The notes beneath the pieces were generated by a model that saw only the letters and a list, made by a program, of their open reading frames with translations, searched no databases and was not told the DNA's origin. From positions 310,001-374,000 of the forward strand of contig CBDBPN010000004.1 in assembly GCA_965208745.1 (NCBI GenBank): a stretch of DNA of 64,000 bases, read 5' to 3'. Made by a program: the position numbers and the translations under genes. Shown one piece after another: positions 43,897 to 52,794 of this stretch. The DNA comes from VXNE01 sp965208745. Lineage in GTDB: Bacteria > Pseudomonadota > Gammaproteobacteria > Pseudomonadales > Azotimanducaceae. The stretch's first letter is position 1; every line of letters begins with the position of its first letter.

Positions 43897-46800
43897 GCTC
43901 CAATTCCTCCGCGCGCAAGACGCGGGATAACGCCAAGTCGGAGAACAACGACGAGTGCTTCGTCGGGCTTCAATGAGGCCCCCGCGCAAGGCGGGGGATA
44001 ACCGGGCTTCTAGCCCGCCTTGTCCTGTTGTTCACCAGCTTCAATGAGGCCCCCGCACAAGGCGGGGGATAACCCGGCACCGACGACGATGCCGCGCGCG
44101 ACATGGCGCGACTTCAATGAGGCCCCCGCACAAGGCGGGGGATAACCGCGCCGTTCGGCGAACGGGGATTGCATGTCGACGACTTCAATGAGGCCCCCGC
44201 ACAAGGCGGGGGATAACGAGGCGTATCGCAACGTCAAAGGCACTCCCGCCGAACTTCAATGAGGCCCCCGCACAAGGCGGGGGATAACGCCACCGCAGCC
44301 ACGACGCCCACAATGACCGTCGTACTTCAATGAGGCCCCCGCACAAGGCGGGGGATAACCCTTCACGTCCGAGGTGGGCGACCAGGCGACCGTGCCGCTT
44401 CAATGAGGCCCCCGCACAAGGCGGGGGATAACGCGTCCATCGTATGGCTCCCGGACCCGACCGCTGGGCTTCAATGAGGCCCCCGCACAAGGCGGGGGAT
44501 AACGGCCGCGCCCGCCGACCCCGGCCAGTCCGGTCGGCGTGCTTCAATGAGGCCCCCGCACAAGGCGGGGGATAACCTGCCGGTTCGCGTTGCCCGACCA
44601 AACCGTTAGCAAGCTTCAATGAGGCCCCCGCACAAGGCGGGGGATAACATCGTCGCGCGCGAGAACGCCTCCCATGCCGTCTCGCTTCAATGAGGCCCCC
44701 GCACAAGGCGGGGGATAACGGGCTCGTTCACCGTGGACATCGCCGGAGCCGTCGCGGCTTCAATGAGGCCCCCGCACAAGGCGGGGGATAACGTGTGGGA
44801 CGAAATCCAGCGGTCGATAGAGCAGCTGGCTTCAATGAGGCCCCCGCACAAGGCGGGGGATAACGCCGCGGTGCTCCGTCGCCGATCCGTCAGAGGTAGG
44901 CTTCAATGAGGCCCCCGCACAAGGCGGGGGATAACACGCCGCAGCAGTCTCCATGCAGCGCAAGCAGCTCCGCTTCAATGAGGCCCCCGCACAAGGCGGG
45001 GGATAACATCTTCGAGGCGGTTGAGATATGAGCCGTCTTGTTGCTTCAATGAGGCCCCCGCACAAGGCGGGGGATAACCGGCGACGCCCCGGGCGGCACG
45101 TCGTTCACGCCGTCGCTTCAATGAGGCCCCCGCACAAGGCGGGGGATAACTCGCCGTCGTCGTCGAGCCGGAAGATCGACGCCTGGCTTCAATGAGGCCC
45201 CCGCACAAGGCTGGGGATAACACGGAGGGCGCCGAGTCGCTCGTCGGCGCCGCGGGGCTTCAATGAGGCCCCCGCACAAGGCGGGGGATAACAACGACCG
45301 TGATGCGCCACGCGCCACGACTGGCGCGAGGCTTCAATGAGGCCCCCGCACAAGGCGGGGGATAACAGGCCGGAGCGGTCTTGCATGAGCACCGCGATGC
45401 GGCTTCAATGAGGCCCCCGCACAAGGCGGGGGATAACCACGCCGCGGCGCTCGCCGCCGAACGCTCGGAGAAGGCTTCAATGAGGCCCCCGCACAAGGCG
45501 GGGGATAACAGGCCGGAGCGGTCTTGCATGAGCACCGCGATGCGGCTTCAATGAGGCCCCCGCACAAGGCGGGGGATAACGATAGACCACACCAGCACGC
45601 CCGCACGCGGCGCAAGGCTTCAATGAGGCCCCCGCACAAGGCGGGGGATAACACTGACGCCCTCGCACGGGAGCGCGCCGCGAACTGCCGCTTCAATGAG
45701 GCCCCCGCACAAGGCGGGGGATAACGCCACCGCCGCGTCGCGCTCCTCCGTCAGGGTCTCGCTTCAATGAGGCCCCCGCACAAGGCGGGGGATAACGGGG
45801 GTGCGCAAAGTGAAACGCGCCGCCGGTCATAACGCTTCAATGAGGCCCCCGCACAAGGCGGGGGATAACCTATGGCCCGGTCGATACGGGGGTGGCGTGA
45901 ACCTGCTTCAATGAGGCCCCCGCACAAGGCGGGGGATAACCGCGGATGCGCACGGCGTGGGTCGCTATGCGCTACACGCTTCAATGAGGCCCCCGCACAA
46001 GGCGGGGGATAACGGCGGACACGGCGGGCGACATAGGCGGCCTCATCGGGCTTCAATGAGGCCCCCGCACAAGGCGGGGGATAACCGCACCGGCAAGACG
46101 GACGACTACACCGAGTTCCGGCTTCAATGAGGCCCCCGCACAAGGCGGGGGATAACAATGCCGAGCGCAATGTTCCCGTACAGGCTATCGTGGCTTCAAT
46201 GAGGCCCCCGCACAAGGCGGGGGATAACCTGCCAAGATGCTCGACGCCGCCGCCAACTCCTCTCGCTTCAATGAGGCCCCCGCACAAGGCGGGGGATAAC
46301 CCAGGCGCACCGTCTCCGTCTCGTCCGCCGCCAGGTTGCTTCAATGAGGCCCCCGCACAAGGCGGGGGATAACATACTCCGCAGCGAGCGCGGCAGCCGC
46401 GGACTTCTGCTTCAATGAGGCCCCCGCACAAGGCGGGGGATAACGGGGAGGCGGAATGAAGATTGCAGCACTGACCATCGAGCTTCAATGAGGCCCCCGC
46501 ACAAGGCGGGGGATAACCTCGAAGTCGAGGTCGAAGCCGTCCCACGGAACGTGCTTCAATGAGGCCCCCGCACAAGGCGGGGGATAACATCTCATGAACG
46601 AACTGGTGGACCGCGAGCTGACAGCTTCAATGAGGCCCCCGCACAAGGCGGGGGATAACAGGGTAGTCAACACTTCCGCTTGTTTCTGTTTCCTGTGCTT
46701 CAATGAGGCCCCCGCACAAGGCGGGGGATAACCACCTGGAATTGGTGATGGTCGGCCAGCGCCATCACCGCGCTTCAATGAGGCCCCCGCACAAGGCGGG

Positions 46801-48992
46801 GGATAACATGCTGACCGCGATGCCCGCCTCCCGGTGGGTGCAGCTTCAATGAGGCCCCCGCACAAGGCGGGGGATAACAACCAGGTCATCGACGCGGCAA
46901 TGTGCCAACTCTCGGCGCTTCAATGAGGCCCCCGCACAAGGCGGGGGATAACCCGCTGTTATACTCGCGCCGTTTGTGTATCTCCATAAGTGCTTCAATG
47001 AGGCCCCCGCACAAGGCGGGGGATAACTGGACATCACCGTGGTCGACGGCGCGCCCTACGCGCTTCAATGAGGCCCCCGCACAAGGCGGGGGATAACCGT
47101 CATGGGACCAATTCCAGAAACTCGACAGCAAGGCTTCAATGAGGCCCCCGCACAAGGCGGGGGATAACCTGACCGGCGGGAACGTCCACGCCACCGACGG
47201 CGAGCTTCAATGAGGCCCCCGCACAAGGCGGGGGATAACCGGACAGCGATTCGCGACGCACGAATGAGCCGCCTGCTTCAATGAGGCCCCCGCACAAGGC
47301 GGGGGATAACGGCTGGTACTTCGCCCGGCAGAGCACCCAGGACCGGCTTCAATGAGGCCCCCGCACAAGGCGGGGGATAACGCCCTCGCCCTGCTGGTCG
47401 ACCGGGTGGTCCGTGTCGAAGCTTCAATGAGGCCCCCGCACAAGGCGGGGGATAACCAACCGCGGGCCGAAGGACGAGCCGAACAACGCGACGCTTCAAT
47501 GAGGCCCCCGCACAAGGCGGGGGATAACCACCTGGGCACGACCAAGTACCGAGGACGGGTCGATGCTTCAATGAGGCCCCCGCACAAGGCGGGGGATAAC
47601 CCAGGGTCTCGTGGATGCAGCGGCCGATGCCGCGGTTGCTTCAATGAGGCCCCCGCACAAGGCGGGGGATAACCGCTAGACAATACGCATTTCCGCCCGC
47701 CAGAGTGCGCTTCAATGAGGCCCCCGCACAAGGCGGGGGATAACAGCACGACGGCGGCTTCGGTTGCGGTGACTATCTCCGCTTCAATGAGGCCCCCGCA
47801 CAAGGCGGGGGATAACAATGTAACTACTGCTATACCCATCGCGTCCGTCGAGCTTCAATGAGGCCCCCGCACAAGGCGGGGGATAACTTATGAGGTAGTG
47901 CATCCGTCGGAAAGTATAATTGGCTTCAATGAGGCCCCCGCACAAGGCGGGGGATAACACGGCCTTGAGGATGTTAAGCGCCTCCATATCGGAGCTTCAA
48001 TGAGGCCCCCGCACAAGGCGGGGGATAACTCGCCGGTACGGGTAGGACCGTGGATCGTCAACTCGCTTCAATGAGGCCCCCGCACAAGGCGGGGGATAAC
48101 GTTGGAAGGAAGATTGCGAACCAACATCAACACGCAGCTTCAATGAGGCCCCCGCACAAGGCGGGGGATAACCGCAAAAGTACATTCCGTTCACTGTTGC
48201 CTACCTGGAAGGCTTCAATGAGGCCCCCGCACAAGGCGGGGGATAACCCGAGCTCTCCGGCGACGCCATCCCGCCCGATGAAACCGCTTCAATGAGGCCC
48301 CCGCACAAGGCGGGGGATAACCCTCAATCCCGAGACCGGCACGAAGGCCACGCCGTCGCTTCAATGAGGCCCCCGAACCGGGCAGCTTCAATGAGGCCCC
48401 CGCACAAGGCGGGGGATAACAGCACGACGGCTGCGAGCGTCGCGGTCACGATTAGGCTTCAATGAGGCCCCCGCACAAGGCGGGGGATAACTACCGGAGC
48501 CGAGCGGCCCTAATTGCGTGAGTTTTCGCTTCAATGAGGCCCCCGCACAAGGCGGGGGATAACTTTGGCGAGCGACCGGACAAACAATCAGGCCCACTGG
48601 CTTCAATGAGGCCCCCGCACAAGGCGGGGGATAACCACCGCTGGCACGGGCGCGGGAACGGACATGTCATGGCTTCAATGAGGCCCCCGCACAAGGCGGG
48701 GGATAACTGGTCGGAGCGCGATAGTGATACCGCGCCCGCCGCGCTTCAATGAGGCCCCCGCACAAGGCGGGGGATAACAAACTCCGCCAGTAGTTCGCCG
48801 CGCCTCACCGAGTCGCTTCAATGAGGCCCCCGCACAAGGCGGGGGATAACGCCGACGTGATCGCCAGCTTCTGGGTCCAGAACTGGCTTCAATGAGGCCC
48901 CCGCACAAGGCGGGGGATAACGTCTACGGGGACATCGTGGCGTGGATCGACCCAGTGCTTCAATGAGGCCCCCGCACAAGGCGGGGGATAAC
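43897..48992 (-). CRISPR. Type I-G CRISPR array, about 70 repeats
   Basis: The + strand repeat is 36 nt: GCTTCAATGAGG, then CCCCCGCACAAGGCGGGGG, then ATAAC, with a 7-bp GC stem. I count about 70 near-identical copies, one truncated copy (48358-48375) and one degenerate copy at the low end (43897-43931). Spacers are mostly 35-37 nt (range 34-39). Transcription is taken as - strand: there each repeat ends ATTGAAGC, the typical 3' handle, the leader abuts cas2, and decay is at the opposite end. The first base (+ strand) is A in the copies at 44111, 44182, 44253 and 44324 and G from 44397 on. The copy at 45185 has a changed stem base. One spacer occurs twice (45367-45401 and 45510-45544). No separate array exists for the other module. 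Confidence 0.98.
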
Positions 48993-49196
48993 AGCATTCC
49001 CTGGGACCCGCGTACCCGGCGGCTCCCACGCCCGATTCGCGAGCGGTCGGACAATGGTTCGTCTCCGTGGCCGCGCCGCAGATGTTCCCAGCGAACGCCA
49101 AGTAACGCAAGCATTTGATTGACAAAGAACTGACGGACCCGCGAGCGGTCCCCCAGCTGCGGCCCGGCACTCGACCGCTCGCGAGCCGGCGGCGGC
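48993..49196 (-). promoter_or_regulatory. CRISPR leader between cas2 and the array
   Basis: 204 bp without a gene. Read on the - strand it has a GC-rich inverted repeat next to cas2 (11-bp arms GACCGCTCGCG/CGCGAGCGGTC at 49173-49183 and 49140-49150). An AT-rich patch follows (49099-49130), then a third copy of the 11-mer (49038-49048), and finally the first repeat. TTGTCA on the - strand at about 49119-49124 could be a -35 box, but no clear -10 box follows. The array promoter and the spacer-integration signals should lie here. Confidence 0.75.
49108..49120 (-). promoter_or_regulatory. Candidate IHF binding site in the leader
   Basis: The - strand reads AATCAAATGCTTG, a full match to the IHF consensus WATCAANNNNTTR, in the only AT-rich part of the leader. 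IHF bends leader DNA for Cas1-Cas2 integration in type I-E and I-F. Here the site is about 116 bp from the first repeat, farther than in E. coli, so a role in transcription or a second bend is equally possible. Confidence 0.4.
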
Positions 49197-49496
49197 TCAG
49201 ACGATGGTCGGCTCCCGGCTCACCGGAGTGTAGCGCCGCTTGCCGAGCGAAACGACCTTGGGTTCCACCTTGTCCGCCAGCCCCACGTCGACGATGACGA
49301 CGTGGTCCTCCTTGTGGTGGATGATCGTATCCAGGTCCGCGACCAGTTCCGCGTGCCGCACCCGCGTCAGGCGGCACTGGAACACCGAGAGCTGCACCCA
49401 GTCGCCGTAGCCATGCATGGTCTTGAACACCGACCGCCAACGCTTCGGATCGGCGATGTCGTAGACCACCAGGTAGAGTCGTTCGTCGGCAGCCAC
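49197..49496 (-). CDS. cas2: Cas2
   Basis: 99 residues, GTG start at 49496 with GGAGG upstream. Ferredoxin-like Cas2: RLYLVVYDIADPKRWRSVFK with the conserved Asp after the first strand, then YGDWVQLSVFQCRL. It dimerises with Cas1 for spacer integration. It follows cas4-cas1 after 13 nt and its stop faces the leader. Confidence 0.95.
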   Translation of the reverse strand: MAADERLYLVVYDIADPKRWRSVFKTMHGYGDWVQLSVFQCRLTRVRHAELVADLDTIIHHKEDHVVIVDVGLADKVEPKVVSLGKRRYTPVSREPTIV

Positions 49497-49509
49497 TGAG
49501 CGTCCTCCG

Positions 49510-51267
49510 TCAACGCGTCACGAAGTTGGGATAAGCGGGAATCTCGCGCATGAGAAACCTGCCCAGCAGCCGAGCCTGCATTTCGAGCAGCCTGCGGTAC
49601 TCGACGCGATAGCCGAACAGGGGATGCGTAACCTCCTGGCTCAGCCGACGCTCGAACACGCGGATGAACCGCCTTCGGCCGCTATCGGACAGATTCACGC
49701 CGATGGGCGTGCGCACGAAGTCCGTCGCGCGCACCTCGCCGTTGTTGATCGCCGTGACGACCGTGGAGTCCACGATGAGAGGTCGGAACGGCTCCATCAT
49801 GTCCAGCGCGAGGGCCGGGCGCCCGTATCGCGGCTGGTGGAAGAAGCCCCGGTACGGGTCGAAGCCCGTCGCCGAGAGCACCGTGACGAACGCTCGGGTC
49901 AAGAGCGCGTAGCCGAACGACAGCATCGCGTTCACCGGGTCCACCGGCGGGCGCCGATTGCGGTGCTGCATCTCGAAGGACAGGCTCGAGTCCGTCTCCT
50001 GCCGGAACATCCCGTCGAAGTGCTGGAAGTAGCGGGCGGCGGCGGCACCCTCCACGCCGAGCAACGAGGCGATGTCGCGCGCACGGCCCGCACGCTCCGC
50101 CAGGCGCTTGAGGTCCTTCAACACCTCCTCGCCGCCTTCGTCCCGACGCCAGTTCCGTCGCAGCAGCGTTCTCGAGTTTCGAATCTTGCCCCGCACCCAA
50201 CCGCGGGCGAGTTCCAGGCAGACATCCTCGGAGAAGGAGCCCCGGTATTGTGCCGTGCGCAGTTCCACGTTGGCATGGCCGGCCCCCATCGTGTGCCCGA
50301 GGAACCACCCGCCGTAGGACTGCCAGGTCACCGGGATGTTCCGGCGCATGAGTTCGTGCAGCGTCGGCGTGGTGACATGGACGTTGCCCATCAGCACGAG
50401 TTGCGACGTGTCGGCCAAGCGGACGAACGCCGTTTCGTCGTCGCCCTTCGTGATCTCGAGCCGATGGCCCTTCTTGGACACCCTCCCCCGATGGGATTGC
50501 ACGTACACCGGCAATCCCCGCGTCTGCCGCACGCTGAGCGGCCGCACTTCCGCCGAACCCGACCGCAGCCAGTTGACCTCGTCGGGAAGACAGATGCCGA
50601 CAAGCGAGCAGCGGGGACACTTCGGGCTGTCCTCGAGCGGCGGTGGCACGACCCCCTCGTCCACCGCGGCACGCAAGCCCTTGATGGAGTCGAGCGTCAG
50701 CGTGCGCAGCTCGGCGTCGAACGGCACGCGGACCCGCTCCCGGGAACCCGCGAAGTACAGGATGCCTTCGGTGCAGCGGTAGCCATGCTCCTCGAGCAGC
50801 AGTCCTTGGGCACACAGCTGCACGCGCTCCGGGTCGTAGGCGTGCCGCGGAACGTGCGGGCGCTTGCCGCGTTTGTAGTCGACCGGCGTGACCTCCCCGC
50901 CCTCCGCCTCCACCAAGTCGATCTTGGCGACGAGATCCAGCCGTGCCGACGACAGTTCCACCGAGCGGGCGATGGTTGGTTCGTCCGCCTCCTCCTCCGG
51001 CGCCGGCAGGGTCCCGCCCGCTTCGTCGACGCGCCGGTGCACATGACGGCCCTCCACCGTGTCCGACGAGTGTTCCCACTCCTTCTGGACCCACTCGAGG
51101 TAGGCCAGTCTCGGGCAGTAGACGAACTCGTTGAGGATGCGCGCGGGGATGAGCGGGGACTCCCGTTCGTGCCGTCCGGCCCGCCCGGGCCGGGCGACGG
51201 GTTGGGATCCGCGGTCAGCATCGGATGGCGCGGTGCGCCGCGTCGACGTCTCCGTGATTCTGCTCAT
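49510..51267 (-). CDS. cas4-cas1: Cas4-Cas1 fusion
   Basis: 585 residues from the ATG at 51267. After a ~38-residue disordered N-terminus comes Cas4 (about 39-235). The first Cys is in NEFVYCPRLAYLEW, the nuclease core is RLDLVAKIDLVE with VTPVDYKRGKRP, and the distal Fe-S cluster Cys are in SPKCPRCSLVGICLP. Cas1 fills the rest: GLPVYVQSHRGRVSKKG, catalytic Glu in LGVEGAAAARYFQHF, His/Asp in GFFHQPRYGRPALALDMMEP. The fusion is typical of type I-G; Cas4 trims prespacers and selects the PAM. It must serve both interference modules because no other adaptation genes are present. Confidence 0.95.
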   Translation of the reverse strand: MSRITETSTRRTAPSDADRGSQPVARPGRAGRHERESPLIPARILNEFVYCPRLAYLEWVQKEWEHSSDTVEGRHVHRRVDEAGGTLPAPEEEADEPTIARSVELSSARLDLVAKIDLVEAEGGEVTPVDYKRGKRPHVPRHAYDPERVQLCAQGLLLEEHGYRCTEGILYFAGSRERVRVPFDAELRTLTLDSIKGLRAAVDEGVVPPPLEDSPKCPRCSLVGICLPDEVNWLRSGSAEVRPLSVRQTRGLPVYVQSHRGRVSKKGHRLEITKGDDETAFVRLADTSQLVLMGNVHVTTPTLHELMRRNIPVTWQSYGGWFLGHTMGAGHANVELRTAQYRGSFSEDVCLELARGWVRGKIRNSRTLLRRNWRRDEGGEEVLKDLKRLAERAGRARDIASLLGVEGAAAARYFQHFDGMFRQETDSSLSFEMQHRNRRPPVDPVNAMLSFGYALLTRAFVTVLSATGFDPYRGFFHQPRYGRPALALDMMEPFRPLIVDSTVVTAINNGEVRATDFVRTPIGVNLSDSGRRRFIRVFERRLSQEVTHPLFGYRVEYRRLLEMQARLLGRFLMREIPAYPNFVTR

Positions 51268-51304
51268 GCTGGTTCGGGCATGCTTCGCCCTCCACCGTTT
51301 GGTA

Positions 51305-51320
51305 AGCCTAGGACTAGGCT
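51305..51320 (-). other. Short inverted repeat between the ATPase gene and cas4-cas1
   Basis: AGCCTAG and CTAGGCT flank a 2-nt centre, overlapping the ATPase stop codon and lying 38 bp before the cas4-cas1 start. Without a T-run it is a weak terminator candidate; as DNA it is a near-perfect 16-bp palindrome that could bind a dimeric regulator of cas4-cas1-cas2. Confidence 0.35.
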
Positions 51321-52725
51321 ACCGCAGCATATCCATCACCGCGTCCGCGCCGACGACCATCACTTCCGCTTCCATCGACAGCCCCCGGTCACCACCAGGC
51401 AAGAAGGCCGCGTACACAACTTCCAGATTCCCGATGCCCGGCAAGGTGGGCTTCGCCGAACGCAACCGCTTCGCGATGGCCCGGATGTCCTCGGCACGAA
51501 CGGGCCTACGGGTCCACTTCGCCTCGCCCACCAAGACGCGCCGCCCGTCGACGGAGCGGGCCACGACGTCGATTTCCGGGTCGCGGCGACGCCAGTAGCG
51601 CCGCGCCGGTTCGAAGGGGCCGAACCGCGCCAGGGGGTGGTCGGCCCGGTGCAGGAACGGCACGGCCATGCGGCAGAGTTCTTCCCACGCGTAGGCCTCG
51701 AGGGCCGCGCGTTGCCGATGCCAGTACGCAAGTCGCGTCTCGCGCGGCGCCTCGGCGAGGGCGGCGCGATGCGGCGCCACGGCCCGGAACCAAAGCCGCA
51801 GGAACGGATCCGCGAGGCGGTACAGGCTCCGCTTGTCCGATCGCGGGTCGCTTCCGAAGGGGGTCTCCCGCCGCACGAAGTCCATGGCGACGAGCGTGGC
51901 CAGCGATCGGGACAGGCTCGAGGCCGGCCGACCGAGGCGCCCCGCCATCTCGCTGACGCGGTGGGCGCCCGCGCCGATGACGTCGAGCAAGGGACGTAGC
52001 ACCGTGGCGGGGGGCGTCTCTTCAAGGAGCAGTCGCGGCGGCTCCTCGTGCAGTGCGCCCGTCGGATCAAGGACCAGCGTGTCGACCGCGCGGTCGAAGT
52101 CCGTCCCGAACGGCAGGGCCAGTTCCCAGTAGCGCGGCAGCCCTCCCCACAGCGCGTAAGCCGCCACCTGGTTCCGGACGTCGGCCAAGTCCATCGCCTC
52201 CCCCAGATAGCCCGGCCGCAAGGGGCGCAGCGCGAACGCCTCCGAAGCGCGTCCGTACAGCGGCGCATCCGCGGCCAGGACGGCCCCATGCATCATCTGC
52301 TGGCTGGAACCGCTCACCGCCAGAGCCGGCCGGGGCCGCTCACCGTCGAGCCAGTTCTGGAGCGCCCCCGGGACGCTCGCGTCCGCCTGCACCAGGTAGG
52401 GCAACTCGTCGATGATGAACGGACCGCGCCAACCGGCCGCCCGGGCTTCGTCCGAGAGACGCTCGAGAAACGACCGCCAGTCCGGATATTCGACGTCCGC
52501 GAAGCGCGGGAAACGTCGCGCCACGGTCTCGGCGAGGTAGCGGCGCTGGACGGCCGGCGCCGATGGGTCGGCCACCGCGTACAAGCCGTCGCAACGCCGC
52601 GACCACTCGATCAGCAGCCGCGACTTGCCTACCCGCCTTCGACCCCAGATGGCCGCGAAGGCACGCGGCTGGTCGAGCGATGCGGTTAGCCGCCCCAACT
52701 CCTCTTCGCGGTCCAGGAACTCCAT
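51319..52725 (-). CDS. AAA ATPase with C-terminal PD-(D/E)XK domain (DUF234 type)
   Basis: 468 residues from the ATG at 52725. Starts MEFLDREEELGRLTASL; Walker A is AIWGRRRVGKSRLLIEW; Walker B is GPFIIDELPYLVQ. A winged-helix segment follows (RVSEMAGRLGRPASSLSRSL), and the C-terminal nuclease-like core is DPEIDVVARS with VLVGEAKW. This is the archaeal-type ATPase/DUF234 architecture. It is upstream of cas4-cas1-cas2 on the same strand with a 51-bp gap, so it may be co-transcribed with the adaptation genes. Function unknown. Confidence 0.85.
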   Translation of the reverse strand: MEFLDREEELGRLTASLDQPRAFAAIWGRRRVGKSRLLIEWSRRCDGLYAVADPSAPAVQRRYLAETVARRFPRFADVEYPDWRSFLERLSDEARAAGWRGPFIIDELPYLVQADASVPGALQNWLDGERPRPALAVSGSSQQMMHGAVLAADAPLYGRASEAFALRPLRPGYLGEAMDLADVRNQVAAYALWGGLPRYWELALPFGTDFDRAVDTLVLDPTGALHEEPPRLLLEETPPATVLRPLLDVIGAGAHRVSEMAGRLGRPASSLSRSLATLVAMDFVRRETPFGSDPRSDKRSLYRLADPFLRLWFRAVAPHRAALAEAPRETRLAYWHRQRAALEAYAWEELCRMAVPFLHRADHPLARFGPFEPARRYWRRRDPEIDVVARSVDGRRVLVGEAKWTRRPVRAEDIRAIAKRLRSAKPTLPGIGNLEVVYAAFLPGGDRGLSMEAEVMVVGADAVMDMLR

Positions 52726-52731
52726 GCCAAT

Positions 52732-52766
52732 ATTATGCACGAGAACATAATTCCTCTCCGCATAAT
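52732..52766 (-). promoter_or_regulatory. 35-bp palindromic AT-rich element upstream of the ATPase gene
   Basis: Read on the - strand the outer arms ATTATGC and GCATAAT are perfect inverted copies, with inner arms GAGA and TCTC around GGAATTATGT. It ends 7 bp before the ATPase start, in an AT island in otherwise GC-rich DNA. It most likely holds the promoter and an operator, possibly for autoregulation through the protein's winged-helix region. Confidence 0.55.
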
Positions 52767-52794
52767 GTTGCGCCCGGCGAGCTGTCGCCGACCC

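Noticed and set aside
43897..49114. Many - strand and + strand frames across the array with repeated peptides such as SPALCGGLIEA or MRPPHKAGDN
   Set aside because: These are translations of the CRISPR repeat in different frames, not genes. They vary with spacer length and have no start signals.
48889..49440. A 183-codon - strand frame over the leader and cas2
   Set aside because: It overlaps cas2 in another frame and includes repeat sequence; no motifs.
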